A DNA stretch of 64,000 bases from positions 12,873,501 through 12,937,500 of the forward strand of contig OW203727.1 in NCBI GenBank assembly GCA_934045075.1, read 5' to 3'. Positions 12,505 to 25,999 of the stretch are shown piece after piece. The notes under the pieces were generated by a model. The model was not told the DNA's origin and searched no databases. It saw only the letters and a program-made list of their open reading frames with translations. Within the stretch, counting starts at the first letter, position 1. Each line of letters begins with the position of its first letter. The translations under genes were made by a program, and so were the position numbers. Origin of the DNA: Yponomeuta sedellus. Taxonomy: Eukaryota > Arthropoda > Insecta > Lepidoptera > Yponomeutidae.

Positions 12505-13888
12505 ATGCAACTCCTATCCAACCTCGTTAAAGTTTCCATACCCAATTACCTAGCTGGACTGCCGATACCAGATTCTATCGGCGGATGGTTCAGACTTGGA
12601 GGTATTTAAGGTGTCTGCTTAAAAGAACATTGTATTTTACACTCGTGCACTTATTTATTTATCATAAACCTTAGATAAATACTACATTTGCGGGCAAATT
12701 AACCAACCAGAGCTTATCGCGTGTACAAGTCTCAATAGAGATACTTACGACCTCCTTTCTATGACCTCGTTAGCTACATCTTGCTTGTGATTTTCAGCGC
12801 GAGACTGGCTAGCGCTAATTCCACCAACAGTGGTTTTAGGAGGCATTTCTTACGTATCGTATCAGACTGTAAAGGCGGCACGAGCGAATGCCAAATGTAA
12901 CCCGGGGATCAGAAAGGATATCCCTAAAGTTGTTGACTTTGTGGACATTGAGGACATCTCCGAAAAAGTGTCCTTGTGTAGGTGCTGGAGAAGTAAAAAT
13001 GTGAGTATATAATATATATGCTAATTCATAAGGTAGTAAGTAAATTATCATAGAAAATTTCTACAATTGCCCATTGCTATCTGTTCCACAAATGTTCTGT
13101 AGGACTGGTGCAGGCTACTTAATGCAAATTTTATGACTTATTTATGGGATCAACACGAAAATCGTAAAATAAAAAACATCTGTTACATACAAAATATGGT
13201 AAAATCTAGCGAATGTATAGAGCAGTTGATATTTTTTGCGATATCAGAATTGGTCTCATAACAACTTTGTGTTAACCCTACCAGGCAATGGTATAATATT
13301 TCCAACAAAAATTAAACCTTATCTCTTTTATCCAATATTCTATCTCTGCCTGTAATGTTTATGAGTAGAATATACATACTGTATATCATAATATGATATT
13401 CTTTCTCTCTATAATACTGAATTAGAAATATTCCACTGTGTATCAACCCTAAGAAGCCAACTTATTACATAGGTTACTTAGGGTTTGTTTCTGAATTGAG
13501 AATTTCACTAAGTAAATACTTAAGTAACATTCTGTCACACTCTTTTCTGAGATATTCGAAGAGACAGAACTGCAGTTAACTATTAACTTAGCAAAATTCT
13601 CAATTTAGAAACTGGCCCAGTGTCAGTTCCCATTGTTCACTGATAGATATTTTTGCTTGAGATTATTGGAAAATACATTCTTAATATAAAAAAAGAAATT
13701 CAGGTTAATTACACTATTTACAAGTCAGGATTGACATGTTCCTTATTGTGTTTCCTAATTTTTACTCAATAGGGCAAATGTTATTTTGTTTCCAGTGGCC
13801 TTACTGTGACGGCTCCCACGGAGCCTTCAATAAAGAAACTGGTGACAATGTTGGCCCTGCCGTCGTTAAACATAAGGAAAAGAAGTAG
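12505..13888 (+). CDS. Cisd2: CDGSH iron-sulfur domain protein, CISD2-like, three exons
   Basis: Exons are 12505-12601, 12798-13000 and 13796-13888 (393 nt, 130 aa plus stop), with GT-AG introns and matching phases. The protein starts MQLLSNLVKVSIPNYLAGLP. A single membrane segment follows (about residues 36-58, DWLALIPPTVVLGGISYVSY), then a cytosolic domain with CRCWRSKNWPYCDGSH near the C-terminus. That motif matches C-x-C-x2-S-x3-P-x-C-D-G-S-H, whose three Cys and one His hold a redox-active [2Fe-2S] cluster. CISD2 proteins sit in the ER and outer mitochondrial membranes and affect calcium and autophagy. The length fits the family, and all cluster ligands are present. A candidate polyadenylation signal AATAAA lies at 14294-14299. 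The gene looks intact. Confidence 0.95.
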
Positions 13889-15416
13889 ATAATCTATGAA
13901 TTTTCTAGATTGATGGCATAATATGCTGGTGATGAGGTATACAAATGATTAGTTAATAATATGTAGTACAATCAATGAACAACAATTTATATCGTAAATA
14001 GTACTTAGTGAAGCATCCAATTTTGAATATTATATTTTGTGACATTGAGTATTTTTTTTATGGTTTTTCATAGCATAATAAGCATAACTTTTTATTCCGT
14101 AAATTTTGTAATTTACCATGTTACCTGCTTGCCTTTACTTTTGTGGTGATATTTGTAATTTAATTACTTGGAATGTTACTTTGTGTTTTTAAGCAAATGA
14201 AACTCGATTACACAGAAATTATAAAATCTATTTGATTCATTAGTCTTACTACTTGTAATCACAATCACAGTTACAATTTTCTTGACTTTCAATAATAAAT
14301 AATTTTAGGCATCTCAATAATTATTTTGAAAACTCCTATTTTATAAAAGTTCACTTTTCAGTACGAATACCAAGTAAGGGATCTGTAGTATGGCACGCAA
14401 AATACATTCTAAGGCAAGATTCTTGGTTCATCTTGTGTGGCAAACAAAAACAATTTTAATTCAGTCTTGAGAGTTCTTAAACATTAATCAGGATAAGACA
14501 AACCTACTGATTGAATCAATCATTAGTTATCAATACTAGAAGACATTTAAACAGTGCCAGTCCGATAAATGTGCCTAAAGACTTCATCAATCACAAAACT
14601 TAACTTGTACTATAGCCGATGGTTAACCATTGCCAAGGTTTTCGTTGCAACGTCGCCCCTAACGTAACGGAATAGAGTGCAATGTATCTGCACGCATTAA
14701 GGCGGTCGTGCTGTCGACTATTCCTACTTAATTTTAACTATTCTCAAGCTGGCTCGTTCCGTGCCTTGCTGCCGTTCAAAGCTGAAACAAAAATGGGGAC
14801 ACGTCAATTAATAGTTAATGTGATTGCCCATGGATAGATAAACACTTCTATTGAAAATGCTGCGTTCCGACCAACAGAATGAATGCCAATAAAGGCGCTC
14901 GCCTATCGATCGACAGCGCGCAAAGCCGAAGGCTACCATTTGCGTTCGCTTCACTGACTTCAACTATATCTGTGTACACAAATTAGACAGGTTGTGTATG
15001 GACACAGATTTAGATCTAAGAGATGATCTTGGTCTGTGACTCCATAGAACCCTCGCTTTAGTTCTTGTTCTGAGATAGAACCCTAGAACCATGGTATTAA
15101 ATCTGTTTTTTACATCGAGAAAATTGGATTCGTTAATTAATAATTTTGTAAACAACTTTTGAAAAACTTCGTATAGGAAAACAAAAAAATGATTGAAATA
15201 TCTGTAAGTTAATTAGGTATAAATCCTCAGACCACTGAGGATTTCCAGACAGTTTACTGATTTTATTGCAATCGATACAAAAGTTAAATTGTGCGAGCGA
15301 GACAGCGTGCTCCATGTAAGAACAGCTTTATACTACCTACGTAGGTGAATGAAGTCCAATAAAATTGTTTTCGGCGTAACATTCACACGTTTGAGCATTC
15401 GCGTTGTATTAAAAAC
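13889..15416. other. 3' UTR of the CISD2-like gene and spacer
   Basis: The first 400 bp probably hold the 3' UTR. The rest has no recognised gene. A GC-richer patch at about 14640-14960 has no visible domain. Confidence 0.5.
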
Positions 15417-15620
15417 TGCTAATCAATCATACATTTACGAGTGGCGTCCTTCCTTGATTGATTAGCAATGTTTTTCCGACTTTAAATACAAAGCGCAACT
15501 ACATTATTAATAATAATGTAGTTGCGTTTTGTATTTGAGGTACTTATACTATACCTTACAAACCAATCTGAACTGTATTATTATGGATTTTATAAACCAG
15601 TTCGGATTGGTTTGTAAAGT
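15417..15620. repeat. Cluster of three inverted repeats
   Basis: Arms 15417-15429 and 15455-15467 pair perfectly (13 bp). Arms 15484-15509 and 15511-15536 pair over 26 bp with one mismatch and a 1-nt loop. A third, imperfect pair joins about 15554-15576 with 15598-15620 (aaccaatctgaact and its complement). A fold-back SINE follows directly. Confidence 0.88.
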
Positions 15621-15636
15621 AGGTAGGTATATAGTT

Positions 15637-15775
15637 TTAAAAACCTATTTAGAGGCTAATCGAATTCCGTTCGAATCCCGGCATGGGTGAAATGGTGAAA
15701 TTTTTAGCCTCTAAATAGGTTTTTAAAGTTGTCCTTAGCACGGGTTAGTGCATTAAAAATAAAAATAGTGTAGGT
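15637..15775 (+). mobile_element. tRNA-like SINE, family B, internally deleted fold-back copy
   Basis: It begins aaaaacctatttagaggcta. It keeps only the 3' half of the tRNA-like part (gttcgaatcccggcatgggt), then tttttagcctctaaataggt and the cacgggttagtgcattaaaa tail. The two ends are inverted repeats of each other. Confidence 0.85.
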
Positions 15776-16354
15776 AGGTATAGTATAGTTGTAAAATAAT
15801 TTTGAGCCAAGTTCCCAGGTATGAACCCTTACGTTGTAGGGAACGCAAAAGTTAGGTATTTCACGTTGGCTCACCTCAATCCTCGTTTCGGCTACATTCT
15901 CTTCGTTTCTTAGGAGATGGTGCTTGAGCCCATTGCGTTTTCTGGAATATGACAAACACCCTTATTATATTGTTTACAACCGGCTATCGTACATTCAAGG
16001 TCTTTATGTACTCTACTGCCATCGTAGTAACAACTGATAACGTAAGATTTATCCTCAATAGAATAGCAGTGAACAGAAACATTGACGCGGCGATGAGACG
16101 GTTAAATCAAGTACAGTTAACTAAGAGCGGATCAACCTTTAAAATCGTGCACTGTAGTTAGTTACGTTATAGGCGACTTCGTAACTAAAACGTAAAGGTT
16201 TATGTTAAAACTCATTATCATACAAATAATATTAAGAGAGAGAGTGCGGGCGAAATCACTACGCGACCCGAAATTTCGAGCGCTGAGGTACCTTAGACTC
16301 CTGTTTTTCGTCACAGTAAGCGGTATGGCTACTACATCATCACAAATTTACGTG

Positions 16355-16532
16355 GTATCAATCCTTGTATATCCCCACTGCTGGGTCACGGGTTTCTTCC
16401 TTCATCGCAACAAGGTTAGGCCATACTCCACCACGGGGGCCAAGTAGTTTGGTGGAGTATTGTAAGACAGTGGCGTGCCTTACTGTCTGAAGTTATCAAG
16501 CCGCCCATAAGACCTCTAACATGCCTTAATGA
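16355..16532 (+). repeat. Dispersed repeat family A, 5' half
   Basis: This shorter copy starts atcaatccttgtatatcccc and ends near ataagacctctaacatgcct. It has small deletions relative to the copy at 11720. Confidence 0.8.
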
Positions 16533-16783
16533 CGTAACTTTGAATACAAAGACATGCCATGGTACATGCCAGGGATTCGACCCACAACCTCCCAATTTAA
16601 AGGCTACCACCTAAAGTTGTACCGCTATGCTACCACCACTCCTTTCTCCTGCAACTATAATAAGAAGTTTTATTCTTTTTTATCACTATTTTTTTACGTT
16701 GGCAAACATGTTGTTAACGTCATGATAATCAAGGCCATGATCAACTAACTGTATATTATACATACCTACCGACATGTATAAGC

Positions 16784-16818
16784 TTACGCCTGTATTCCAG
16801 AGGGGAATACAGGCGTAA
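16784..16818. repeat. Perfect hairpin, 15-bp arms
   Basis: Arm 16784-16798 pairs with 16804-16818 around a 5-nt loop. Confidence 0.93.
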
Positions 16819-17097
16819 TTAACAGAGGCCAGGTTTTGCCACTTGCTATGATCCGCCGTCGCATACGCCGATTTTGGAAATTTTCATTTCCCCTATCTAT
16901 CGTCCCTTACCGGCCCCTCCACCCATATTCATAGGATATATTCGTCAATCTTTCTTTCTTTATCCTCTACTTTTGACTAAACCAACACAACCATACCTAT
17001 ATACTTAAATTGTAGTCACTAGGTACAACCTCTTTCAGTCGACAACACCATACTTTCTTTTTCATACGAGTATATAGTATGGAATGGTAGTAAAATC

Positions 17098-17141
17098 CAA
17101 GTGTTGCTACCATACCATATTATGGATGGTAGCAACACTTG
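17098..17141. repeat. Perfect hairpin, 16-bp arms, 12-nt loop
   Basis: Arm 17098-17113 (caagtgttgctaccat) pairs with 17126-17141. Confidence 0.93.
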
Positions 17142-18426
17142 TATGGCAGAAGTGCATCTAGCAGGTGCACTTTGGTGAACGTAGGCGTATTGTGGCCCCA
17201 TGTTGGGCGCCATTAAAAATATAAATATTTTTATTGAGAAATACAATTTGCCACAGTGAATTATGAAACCCTGCTCTCGAACTAGGATAACCTGTGCGCC
17301 CCAGAAGAAAGTGTCTTCCCGTAACTAAGTGTTACACTTAAGTGCAAATTAATACTAACCAATGTACCATACAAAAACTAAATATAGAGTAAATATACTT
17401 AGATCTATTAAAGAAAGCAAACATAGATAAGCTTGCTTAGAGCTTGTCAAACCATTTCAAATGACATTCGTACGGCCTGACGACATTCAGCAGTATCGCT
17501 GCATATATTAAATACAACGAAAGTCTTGTAGGTGACTGGCAGTTCCCGCGAATATGTTCGCGTGGTTAACGCTTTAATACTTTCGGAGATTAGCCCCTAC
17601 ATACAAACTTATAAACTAACAAGTTTCCTCTTTATAATATCAGTATAAATAGATATATATTAAAATAGAACTCTTAAATTAGATATTTATGTCTTAAATT
17701 ATAGCCACTGTAGTAGTTGACAGAACCGTATAGCTAAACGCAGAATAGAAGTAAACGGATTTTTTAAATAACGTAGAAGATAATTATGACAAGACTATTT
17801 CGGAATCTCAAAGCTAGGGTTCAAAATTAAACTTATAAAATTTATCACGCAGGACTTAAAGAAAGTTACGAGAGCGTCAAAAACTTTGTGATCCCTAAAA
17901 CTTTGTGATACGTTATGGCATTTCGAAAGGGGAATTTAAATTAAGCAACAAAGGGTGTTCACAATAGAAAAGATCAGTTCAATGTCGTATTCTTGTAAGT
18001 TTTATTGTGGTTTCCGTCACAAGTGACGGCTTCATACACAGTTGTTGGTGGCGGGGACCGTGGGTGTCGCGTTTCACACCGGGACAATAGAACACAGGGT
18101 GGGGAAGCCACAAAACAGTGTTTTAAGTCGACGTTCGTTATTTTTCTATGCAGCTTACGTAAGAAACATTGTAATCACGCATTTTGAACAATCTGTCTCT
18201 AGGCTTCGTTACGAATTGTTTTTACTATCAATGGGCTCGGTCGATGTCGCAACTTTCTACAAACAATACCACAAAAGGTCACATGTATAGCTAAAACGTC
18301 CAAAAGTCAATAATGGAATGTTTAGATCTCCCGAAAGGTAGCCAAAAAAAGTGCATTACTTAATAGTAAAGGGTCGCATACCTACCTTAATATAGTTTAT
18401 ATGGTAGGCATCTAATATAGTTTATA
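17142..18426. other. Spacer, no gene recognised
   Basis: It holds short ORFs without domains and no clear exon or repeat boundary. Confidence 0.5.
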
Positions 18427-18795
18427 TGGAAGCGCTCGTGGCCTAGGCGAACCGAGTGATTGGAACCAATCACTTGGTTAAGCAACAACAGGCGCGGTCA
18501 GGTACGGGATGGGTGAGCGTCCCGTGACTACCGCTAGTGGCATTTTTCCGAGCGCTTCCGTGCTTTGCAAGGCACGTTAAGCCGTTGGTGCCGGCTGTCA
18601 TATAATGGCAGTCGTTAAGCCATGTCAGAGGCCTTATAAGCGACTTGATAACTTCTGACAGTAAGGCCCGCCACTGTCTTACAATCCTCCACCAACCCGG
18701 ACTTGGCCCCCGTGGTGGAGTATGGCCTAACCTTCCTGCGATGCAGGAAGAGACCCGTGCCCCAGCAGTGGGGACATACAAGTGTTGATAACGAT
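18427..18795 (-). repeat. Dispersed repeat family A, longest copy
   Basis: Read on the minus strand it runs from cccttgtatgtccccactgc-type sequence to a short palindromic 3' end (gtgattgg aa ccaatcac) followed by ggcctaggccacgagcgc-like sequence. It is the best reference copy for this family in the window. Confidence 0.85.
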
Positions 18796-19114
18796 AACGG
18801 TAGGCATCTACGTTTTCAAATATCTTGGCGCTTGATATTACAATTCGGCGGTGGTTACGCGTGGTAATTCAGCTCATACTCTCTCCCTGAGAGTGCCCTG
18901 CAGTGGGACATACAAACATAGTTTGTCTCGGGTCTTGGATTTTATCTATGTATTTATTGTATTAAATCTATCTTCGAGTTAGTACCTATAACACAAGTCA
19001 TTTAGTTGTACTTAGGGCTAACGAGATCTGTGTAATATGTCCATGAATATTTATTATTATTACCTATTATAGGTTACCTAAAAAATAACTTATTTCATAA
19101 TTTACCCAAAATAC

Positions 19115-22100
19115 TCACAAATATAATCTCCTCCACACGATAAGGGCAGTATAAGCTATGCAAACGACGGAGCAAGTGATAAGGATCATGATGCCTGCAG
19201 CCACGCCTGCCGGGTCCACTCGGGACACGCTCTGATGCAGCTTCTGCGCGTCCTTCTTTACTACGTTATCTGGAGGTGGAAAACTATTATTAGGTATATT
19301 ATTCCAGATTTGCTTTCCCTCAACAAATCGTTGATGAAAATCGATAAAACACTGAAAATTAAATCCGGAAAAAATTGCTTTATTTATTCTTGAAATACAA
19401 AACTATGATTAGGTACTAATTATGGATTTTTTTAATGTAGCCTCCATAATATAGGTGTCCCACTGCAGGACAAAGGGCTTATGGATTACTAGCTGTGCCC
19501 CGCGGTGTTACCCGCGGTTTATCGATTTTCCCATGGACATAAGATATTTTCTCGCAGTAAAACGTAGCCTATGTGTAAATCCAAGGTGTCAGCTAACTCC
19601 AAATTTTATTAAAATCGCTCCAGCCGTTTAGATGTGAAGAAGTAACAAACATACACACTCACAAACTTACGCCTTTATAATATTAGTAGTGTGAAATGCG
19701 ATGTGATAGTGTGATGTGATGTATTTGTAAAATTTGTGTAAAAACCTATTTAGAAGCTAAATTTTACGAAATTTTACTGATGCCGGTGAGTCGCCCATTA
19801 GCTCAGTTGGAAAGAGCGCTGGCACGGATAGCCAGAGATCGCGGGTTCGAATCCCGGCATGAGTGGAATTTTTAGCCTCTAAATAGGTTTTTAAAATTGT
19901 CCTTAGCACGGGTTAGTGCATAAAATGATATTATGTACATAAAATAATAAATATTTGTAATGTCCTTACTCTCTCTGTACTGCCCGGCTACCATTGTTTA
20001 GTTTAGATGGCATCTTAAGGTGTTGCGGCGCCTCTGCTTACTTACCTTGTAAGAACTCGGCCTGCGAGTCAGGCACGGTTGGCACCTCCAGCCGGGCGTC
20101 CTCTGCGTCCTCAGGAAACGTCGGCAGGTCCATGTGCTCCTCGTTTTCATCTCGGGAGTTCAGCATGTCGAACGCTTCAGATCTGTAGGTGATGCTTTAA
20201 TTAAACGGATTATTCTAATGCATAAATCTCCAAATAACTTTTTTTCCTGGTGGAACTCAGGGCACTAGAAAGCCTGAAATTATGATAAAAATAAAAAAAT
20301 CAATAGTCCTAAGGCGAAAATTGTTACCAGCTCTAATTATTATGTGTTTTTTTTTTATTTAAAGGGCCGGAGCTGTATAACTATCGACACTTATGAGAAA
20401 AAAACATTTCTTTGGTATTGTAATAAGTTTGTGCCAAAAAGTGTACATCATATGGTTCAATAGCTCTTTTTAGAACATACCGCCTAGAACGTAGGTAGGG
20501 CTAATAACCTAGTAGGTACTAGCACTTTAAAATGTAAAAAAAGAAGAAAAAAAACCTTTTTAAAATTTATGATTAATAGTTAAAATCCGGTCTTATTCCT
20601 TGCCTACATTTAGACCCTTTGTGCAAAATTTCAGCTTCCTAGGTCCAACGGCTTGGGCTGGGCGTTGATGAGTGAGTCAGTCAGTCAGGACTTTGAATTT
20701 TATATATATATAGATTGTTACTGTTCTTTTATTATTCAGTTCTGTTTTGTGTTTTGTTCATTGTTGTTAGCTTAACTATTGAATTAGGGACTCCCTGTAA
20801 TGATAGTTAAGATTGTTGAAATAAATAAATAAAAAACAAAGTACTTTTTTCCATTAAAACGGCCGTTTTTCGGTAGTGCACACTAGGTTTTAAAAGTAGC
20901 TATCACCATTACATACACTTATGATGTGCACTATTTGAAAAAAAAACGTATTAGGTATGTTAGCAAGTAGGAAGACTGATCGTACTAATCGGCTACGCAA
21001 TGTACCTATATCGGATTGTGACAATAAACTGCATTGAAGGTTGAGGACACGCCTCACAGGCAGTCAGAAATGACCGAACCCTCAATATATTTATTACATT
21101 ACCAACCACTCTAACTAGATGTCAACGAACTTTAGCCAAGAAGTAGTAGAAGTAGTTTAAAGTAGTTAGTTATACTAAGGAGCGTCGAGATAATTCGAAA
21201 TAACGACCGAGACATAGAAACGATTCTATGGATACTTACTCTTAAAACTTTACCCATTAGCAATCGCGTCGTGACTTAAAAACAGATACAAGTAGGTACT
21301 TTGGAGTCGAGAATCCATTAGTTTTGTCTTACTTGCGTCATACCAATGATAGATCCATCGGTTGGTGTAGTAGGGTAGGTAAATGCTTCTTTTTCTTTGA
21401 GTGCTGTCTCCAAAGTGTCTCTAACGTCGATATCGGCCCTTTGTATGTCCCCATTGCTGGGGCACGGGTCTCTTCCTGCATCGCAGGAAGGTTAGGCTAT
21501 ATTCCACCACGGGGGCCAAGTCCGGGTTGGTGGTGGATTGTAAGACAGTGGCTGGTCTTACTGTCATAGTTTATCAAGCCGCCCATTAGGCCTCTGGCTT
21601 AACAACTGTCATTACATGACAGCCGGTTTAATCAACAGCTTAACGTGCCTTACGAAGCACGGAAGAGCTCGGAAAAAAGATTAGAGCATCTAACGTGCCT
21701 CACTGCCAGTCAGTCCTTTTTCTCACCAGTATTTGGCACTTGCTTGCCACGATCCTGACAAATGACAAACCTCTTTCGCTTCGTCAATATTAGTCCCTGC
21801 ATGCACGCACCGAGTTTCGGGTAGATAATTCTTATATTATCCTCCCCATTAAATTACAATTAGTGCCGGCGGTGTTAAATCTTACCTGCTGACTCCGTCC
21901 TTAGTGTCGACCAGTAGTTTCAAAAGCGTGGCATTGGCTTCCAAAGTTTTGTAGCGGCTGTTGTCTTCGGCTTCTTTCTCTAAACTTGGCGCTGACGCCA
22001 CTGTCGGACTGTGGCTTGAAGTAGTCTTAACACCTGTGGAAATAACACTATTTTTCATCGGAAGAAATACCTCTACGGATAGGTTGTAATCTCTACCGAA

Positions 22101-25100
22101 ATCGTAGAGCTGACTTATTGGATACGTAGTGGCTTAATATTCCTTCTACCATTATCTTTGTCGCTTTGATCAAAGTGATATAAGGTTAACCCTACGGTTG
22201 CCAATATTTTTACAAGAAATCAAGTAAATTCATATCAGCAATAAGGCCGCCAATTGTACCTCTTCTTTTGTAACTGTTGTCTCTGTAATTATTTTCTGGT
22301 GTGTACAATAAAGAAATTCTTATCTTATTATTTAGGTCTGAGAAGAATACTGAACAGTGTTTAAGAAAAGAGTAGGTATTTTACTAACTATTGTTATAAA
22401 TACATATTTTTTAGAGCTTCCCGCACAAATTATTTTACGGTCCTGTTTAAAACCTTAATGAGCCTCACCTTATAACAAAAATTAAAATAAATGTGTAACA
22501 ATTTTTTTATTAAATTAATAGGTACTCTATTTCTATTCTTCCACCACTCATGCATTACTGAAAAAAGTCTTTCAGTATATTATGATGAGGTAGCGGGAAC
22601 AAATTTGTGCGAGCGCCTAAGTCTAACACTAGGGTTAACCATTTTGATGCCTAAAACAGTATTTTGTATACTTTATTTTTGTTTAACCGTAAAGTGTAGA
22701 TAAATAGATAGATAGAATATTTCTTATAGCCTGTACACCAGGAGATCTGGACGCACTATAATTTTATGTAGAAGATTTTTAGCCTCCAGAGTTAGAATAT
22801 TTTGTGGACTTTTTTATGAAATAAACAGTTAATAAATATATGTAGCGTGTAATGTAGTCAAAAACAGTATAATACTATTTTTAACAGCATAGTTGAGAAC
22901 ACTAGTTACCCCAAAAACACCCCAATTGAGTTTGTGTTTTACAATAACTTTTGTTCTGTGACATTTTCCTCAGAATAACATGATGTACATAATTTTGTTA
23001 AACAGGGCGCTATAGAGCGGAAAAACAGCAAACCATACAATAAAATATATTGAAAAAATAAATGCCCAACTCTAATTGACGTTTATCAGGAATTGCGAAT
23101 TTTGAGATACCGCTGAAGATCTCAAGTTAGATTTAGCTTTACCAGACATGTACTATTACTTATTACCAAAGCGCAGAGTCATGTAAGATCAATCTTATCG
23201 GTTTGGTTTCGAACGGTTAGCGTTTTACCGCTGGCATCACTGGCAAGTGGCATGCAATGCTCGGTGCAGTTATCCCAATAAAACTGGGTTTTCGAGGAGA
23301 ATAGGTACCACCGCTCAGTGCAAACATTCGGCGGCGGCTAAAAGCTCAATGGGTCAAGTCAGAACCAAGTTTTGTGAAGTACGCTTTACGCTTACCTAAC
23401 GGTTAACCGAGTCCGGTTATTTTTTGTTTATATCCGCGTCTTACTCGATTCAACTCGTATCCAATCATACCTAAATTTCGCCCATGACTCATTCACATAG
23501 TTTTGATAGAACTTACTAAGTGAAAGTAGTTCACACAAGATTGGTTGAGCTAAGCAGTTAATCATAAGGCAAAAAAGCCTTGACATGTTTTATTTCGTTT
23601 AGGTACTTATAAGTTTTGCATACCTAATAACACGTCACTTTTTCTTTGGTAATGCTTTTCATGAGATAAGGTATTCTGGGTAGAATCATTGGTTCCTGAA
23701 TGGTTCGTTACTTGGCTCTACATTTGACTTAGCCCATCTCAACCAAAAAAATTATTTGTTGTGTCTTTCTTTCTGTACAATTATTAACTTTATGACCCCA
23801 AAATGTCATATATAATAAGAAACTACAACGATATATATAAACAGCGTTTTTTTAATTAGTTTTTTTTACATGAAACTCTTCACAGCTGACAGTATAGTTC
23901 TATTTTTAAAGTTCATTCCGACTTTTAGGTGGGAAGTAATTTGAATGAGTTTTTCCCTCTCTAGGGAGGGAAGCAGCATTTTCCACCCAATAATCAGATC
24001 AAAACAACACTACTTTCCGTGTATTAGAAATGAAAAAAGTATTTTGAGTGGGGATTATTAACTTTTGCTTATTGAAAGTGGTTTAAATGAATACTCAATA
24101 AAATTATTTTTTAGGTTTTGCATTATTTTAAAACCCGTTATATGCATGAATTATTGACACAGTGCAGATGCATTATCCTGTCCTGTTGGTTTGCTGACGC
24201 AAATACAAAATGTAAAATCATTTAGTATTTAAAGGTGCTTTACCCTATTACTCTACTGCCATTATATTGTACTGACATACACATGACTATTGAATACCTA
24301 CCTACCTACTTTGATAATGATGACACAGCGAGGTTTTTACGTTATCTCAGTAGCGGACTATGATTTATAGGAAGGTAACATTTATTATACATATTTATAG
24401 CAAACGCTAACTTTACAACTTCTAACTACCTATCACCGGTAGTACAAGTGGTATGCACGTGAATAAGTAAACTTTCTGCAATTTGAAAGTCAAACCAACC
24501 GAAGGCAGTTACAGTAACGGTAACTGTGCCGCATAATACAAATTCATTGCAAATTAACTAACCGCTTAGTTAGGTCCTGTGAGAATCTATAATATAAAAA
24601 TGAATCGCTGAATGTGTTGGTAAGCGCAAATGTCGAGAGCAGCTGAGCCGATTTCGCTAATTCTTTTTTAGAATATTCCTTGAAGTACGAGAATGGTTCT
24701 TACGGAGAGAAAAAATAATAATGAATCGACTGTTAGGCGGGCGAAGTTCGCTGGGTCAGCTAGTAAAATAAAAAATCTCTAACCTAGTGAGTGTAAACAA
24801 ATAAAGATAAAACGTTTATTGCCATATAAAATATAACATTCTATTTGTACCCATACTAGGCGATGCCCGTGGGGGATAGCTTGGATTAGACATTTAACAC
24901 CCTGAATCTGTGTTGGAAGATCTCACGGTGAGGCTTCGCTGAGGCAAAACCTGCGATCACCTGCCGGAAGCGGATTGCATTGTGGCTACTTCCTCGTGAA
25001 CACAGACAAGAACTCTACCGAGATTATTATCGGCTCAAGATTAATCTCAGCAAGTTGTTTCTATCATTTGTTATATGACCCATGTTTTCCACCACACCAT

Positions 25101-25996
25101 CATTACGATGAGTAGAGATAGGTGTGCGAAGATTTTCTACAGAAACGGTTCTGAGGTCCTAGATGTCAAAAGACGTCGCGTATTGTAGGATCGTAATTTG
25201 ACATGTTAAAAACCGTAATTATTTCGAGCTACATTCTCAAGAGAGAAATCCGGCATCACTGATACAGCGCGCACGAAATCTTCTAAGGTGGATGTTCTGA
25301 TAAATTACTCGGAACTCTCATTGTTTTATGATCTTGAAGGTTCAATGAGAAATATTGACACCTTTTTTCACGGCCAGCTGGAGACTGAGTCATTTTATGC
25401 TAATACGCTTTTGTACCTGCTTTACGACAGACAGTAGGTATGACTTACTGGCTGAGATCACGTTATTTCTTCCAAATGAGCGTATCTATTTGCATTGACA
25501 AAAGTGGTCGGCTGCTGTTACGCATGCTAAATGTGTGAATCACTCCCACGCTCGGAAATCTTACAGAAAACTTGTTTTATGTGTTTTCCCTTTCTGTATG
25601 ATTAAAGTGTTTAACCGTTTGATAACAAGATTTTAGTTCCTTTCTTATCTTTCTATAATGGAGCTCCCATTCTTTAATAACGGCAACAATATTTGCTACC
25701 GGACTTCTAACTTAGCTCTGAAATTCGGTCAGTTCTGTGATATAATATTTAATTGATTTTTACATCATTCACGAAATAAGATAACATAACAATAGTCGTT
25801 ATTGTACACCAGGAAAAAATAAACACAAAATGCTGACAAAGAAAGGTACAGTAAAATTTGGCGGCCTTACTCCTGATAGCAATTCCTTCCACACAACCGA
25901 TGATGAAGTGTAAGTATTAAAAATAATCAAAATTAACTGGAAAGACTTACCTAGAGAAATGGAGATGATAACACACAGTAGTTTGAGCTGCGCCAT
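19115..25996 (-). CDS. Predicted type I membrane protein, 161 aa, four exons, family unknown
   Basis: The exons in coding order are 25996-25951, 22033-21886, 20182-20046 and 19269-19115 (486 nt including TGA). All introns are GT-AG and all phases fit. The protein begins MAQLKLLCVIISISLG, a likely signal peptide interrupted by intron 1. An acidic ectodomain of roughly 100 residues follows (YKTLEANATLLKLLVDTKDG, then SRDENEEHMDLPTFPEDAED). A membrane segment close to the end reads AAGIMILITCSVVCIAYTAL, and the tail is the short cytosolic VWRRLYL. NAT is a possible N-glycosylation site. The coding exons are GC-richer than their surroundings, as expected of real exons. I do not recognise the family. 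Introns hold several repeats. Confidence 0.82.
19490..19692 (+). repeat. Dispersed repeat family C, 3' portion
   Basis: The sequence runs from ctgtgccccgcggtgttacc through atcgctccagccgtttagat to tacgcctttataatattagt. This layout is common in lepidopteran retroposon 3' ends, but I cannot name the parent element. It lies in the last intron of the 161-aa protein gene. Confidence 0.6.
19736..19925 (+). mobile_element. tRNA-like SINE, family B, with complete tRNA-like body
   Basis: It begins aaaaacctatttagaagcta. It then carries an A box (tagctcagttgg) and B box (ggttcgaatcc) about 40 bp apart, then tttttagcctctaaataggt and the family tail. It is intronic in the 161-aa protein gene and in the opposite orientation to it. 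Confidence 0.88.
20340..20720 (+). repeat. Dispersed repeat with gagtcagtcagtcagga 3' end
   Basis: It ends gttgatgagtgagtcagtca followed by aggactttgaattttatata. I know this as a frequent repeat type in moth DNA, but name and exact limits are uncertain. It is intronic. Confidence 0.5.
21435..21690 (+). repeat. Dispersed repeat family A, 3'-truncated
   Basis: It starts tttgtatgtccccattgctg and breaks off after gcacggaagagctcggaaaa. It lies in the intron between the second and third exons of the 161-aa protein gene. Confidence 0.82.
24586..24768 (+). repeat. Dispersed repeat ending gctgggtcagctagt
   Basis: It runs from tctataatataaaaatgaat through agctgagccgatttcgctaa to aagttcgctgggtcagctag. 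Its style suggests a Helitron or SINE 3' end, but there is no protein and no proven boundary. It lies in intron 1 of the 161-aa protein gene. Confidence 0.5.
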
Positions 25997-25999
25997 GTC

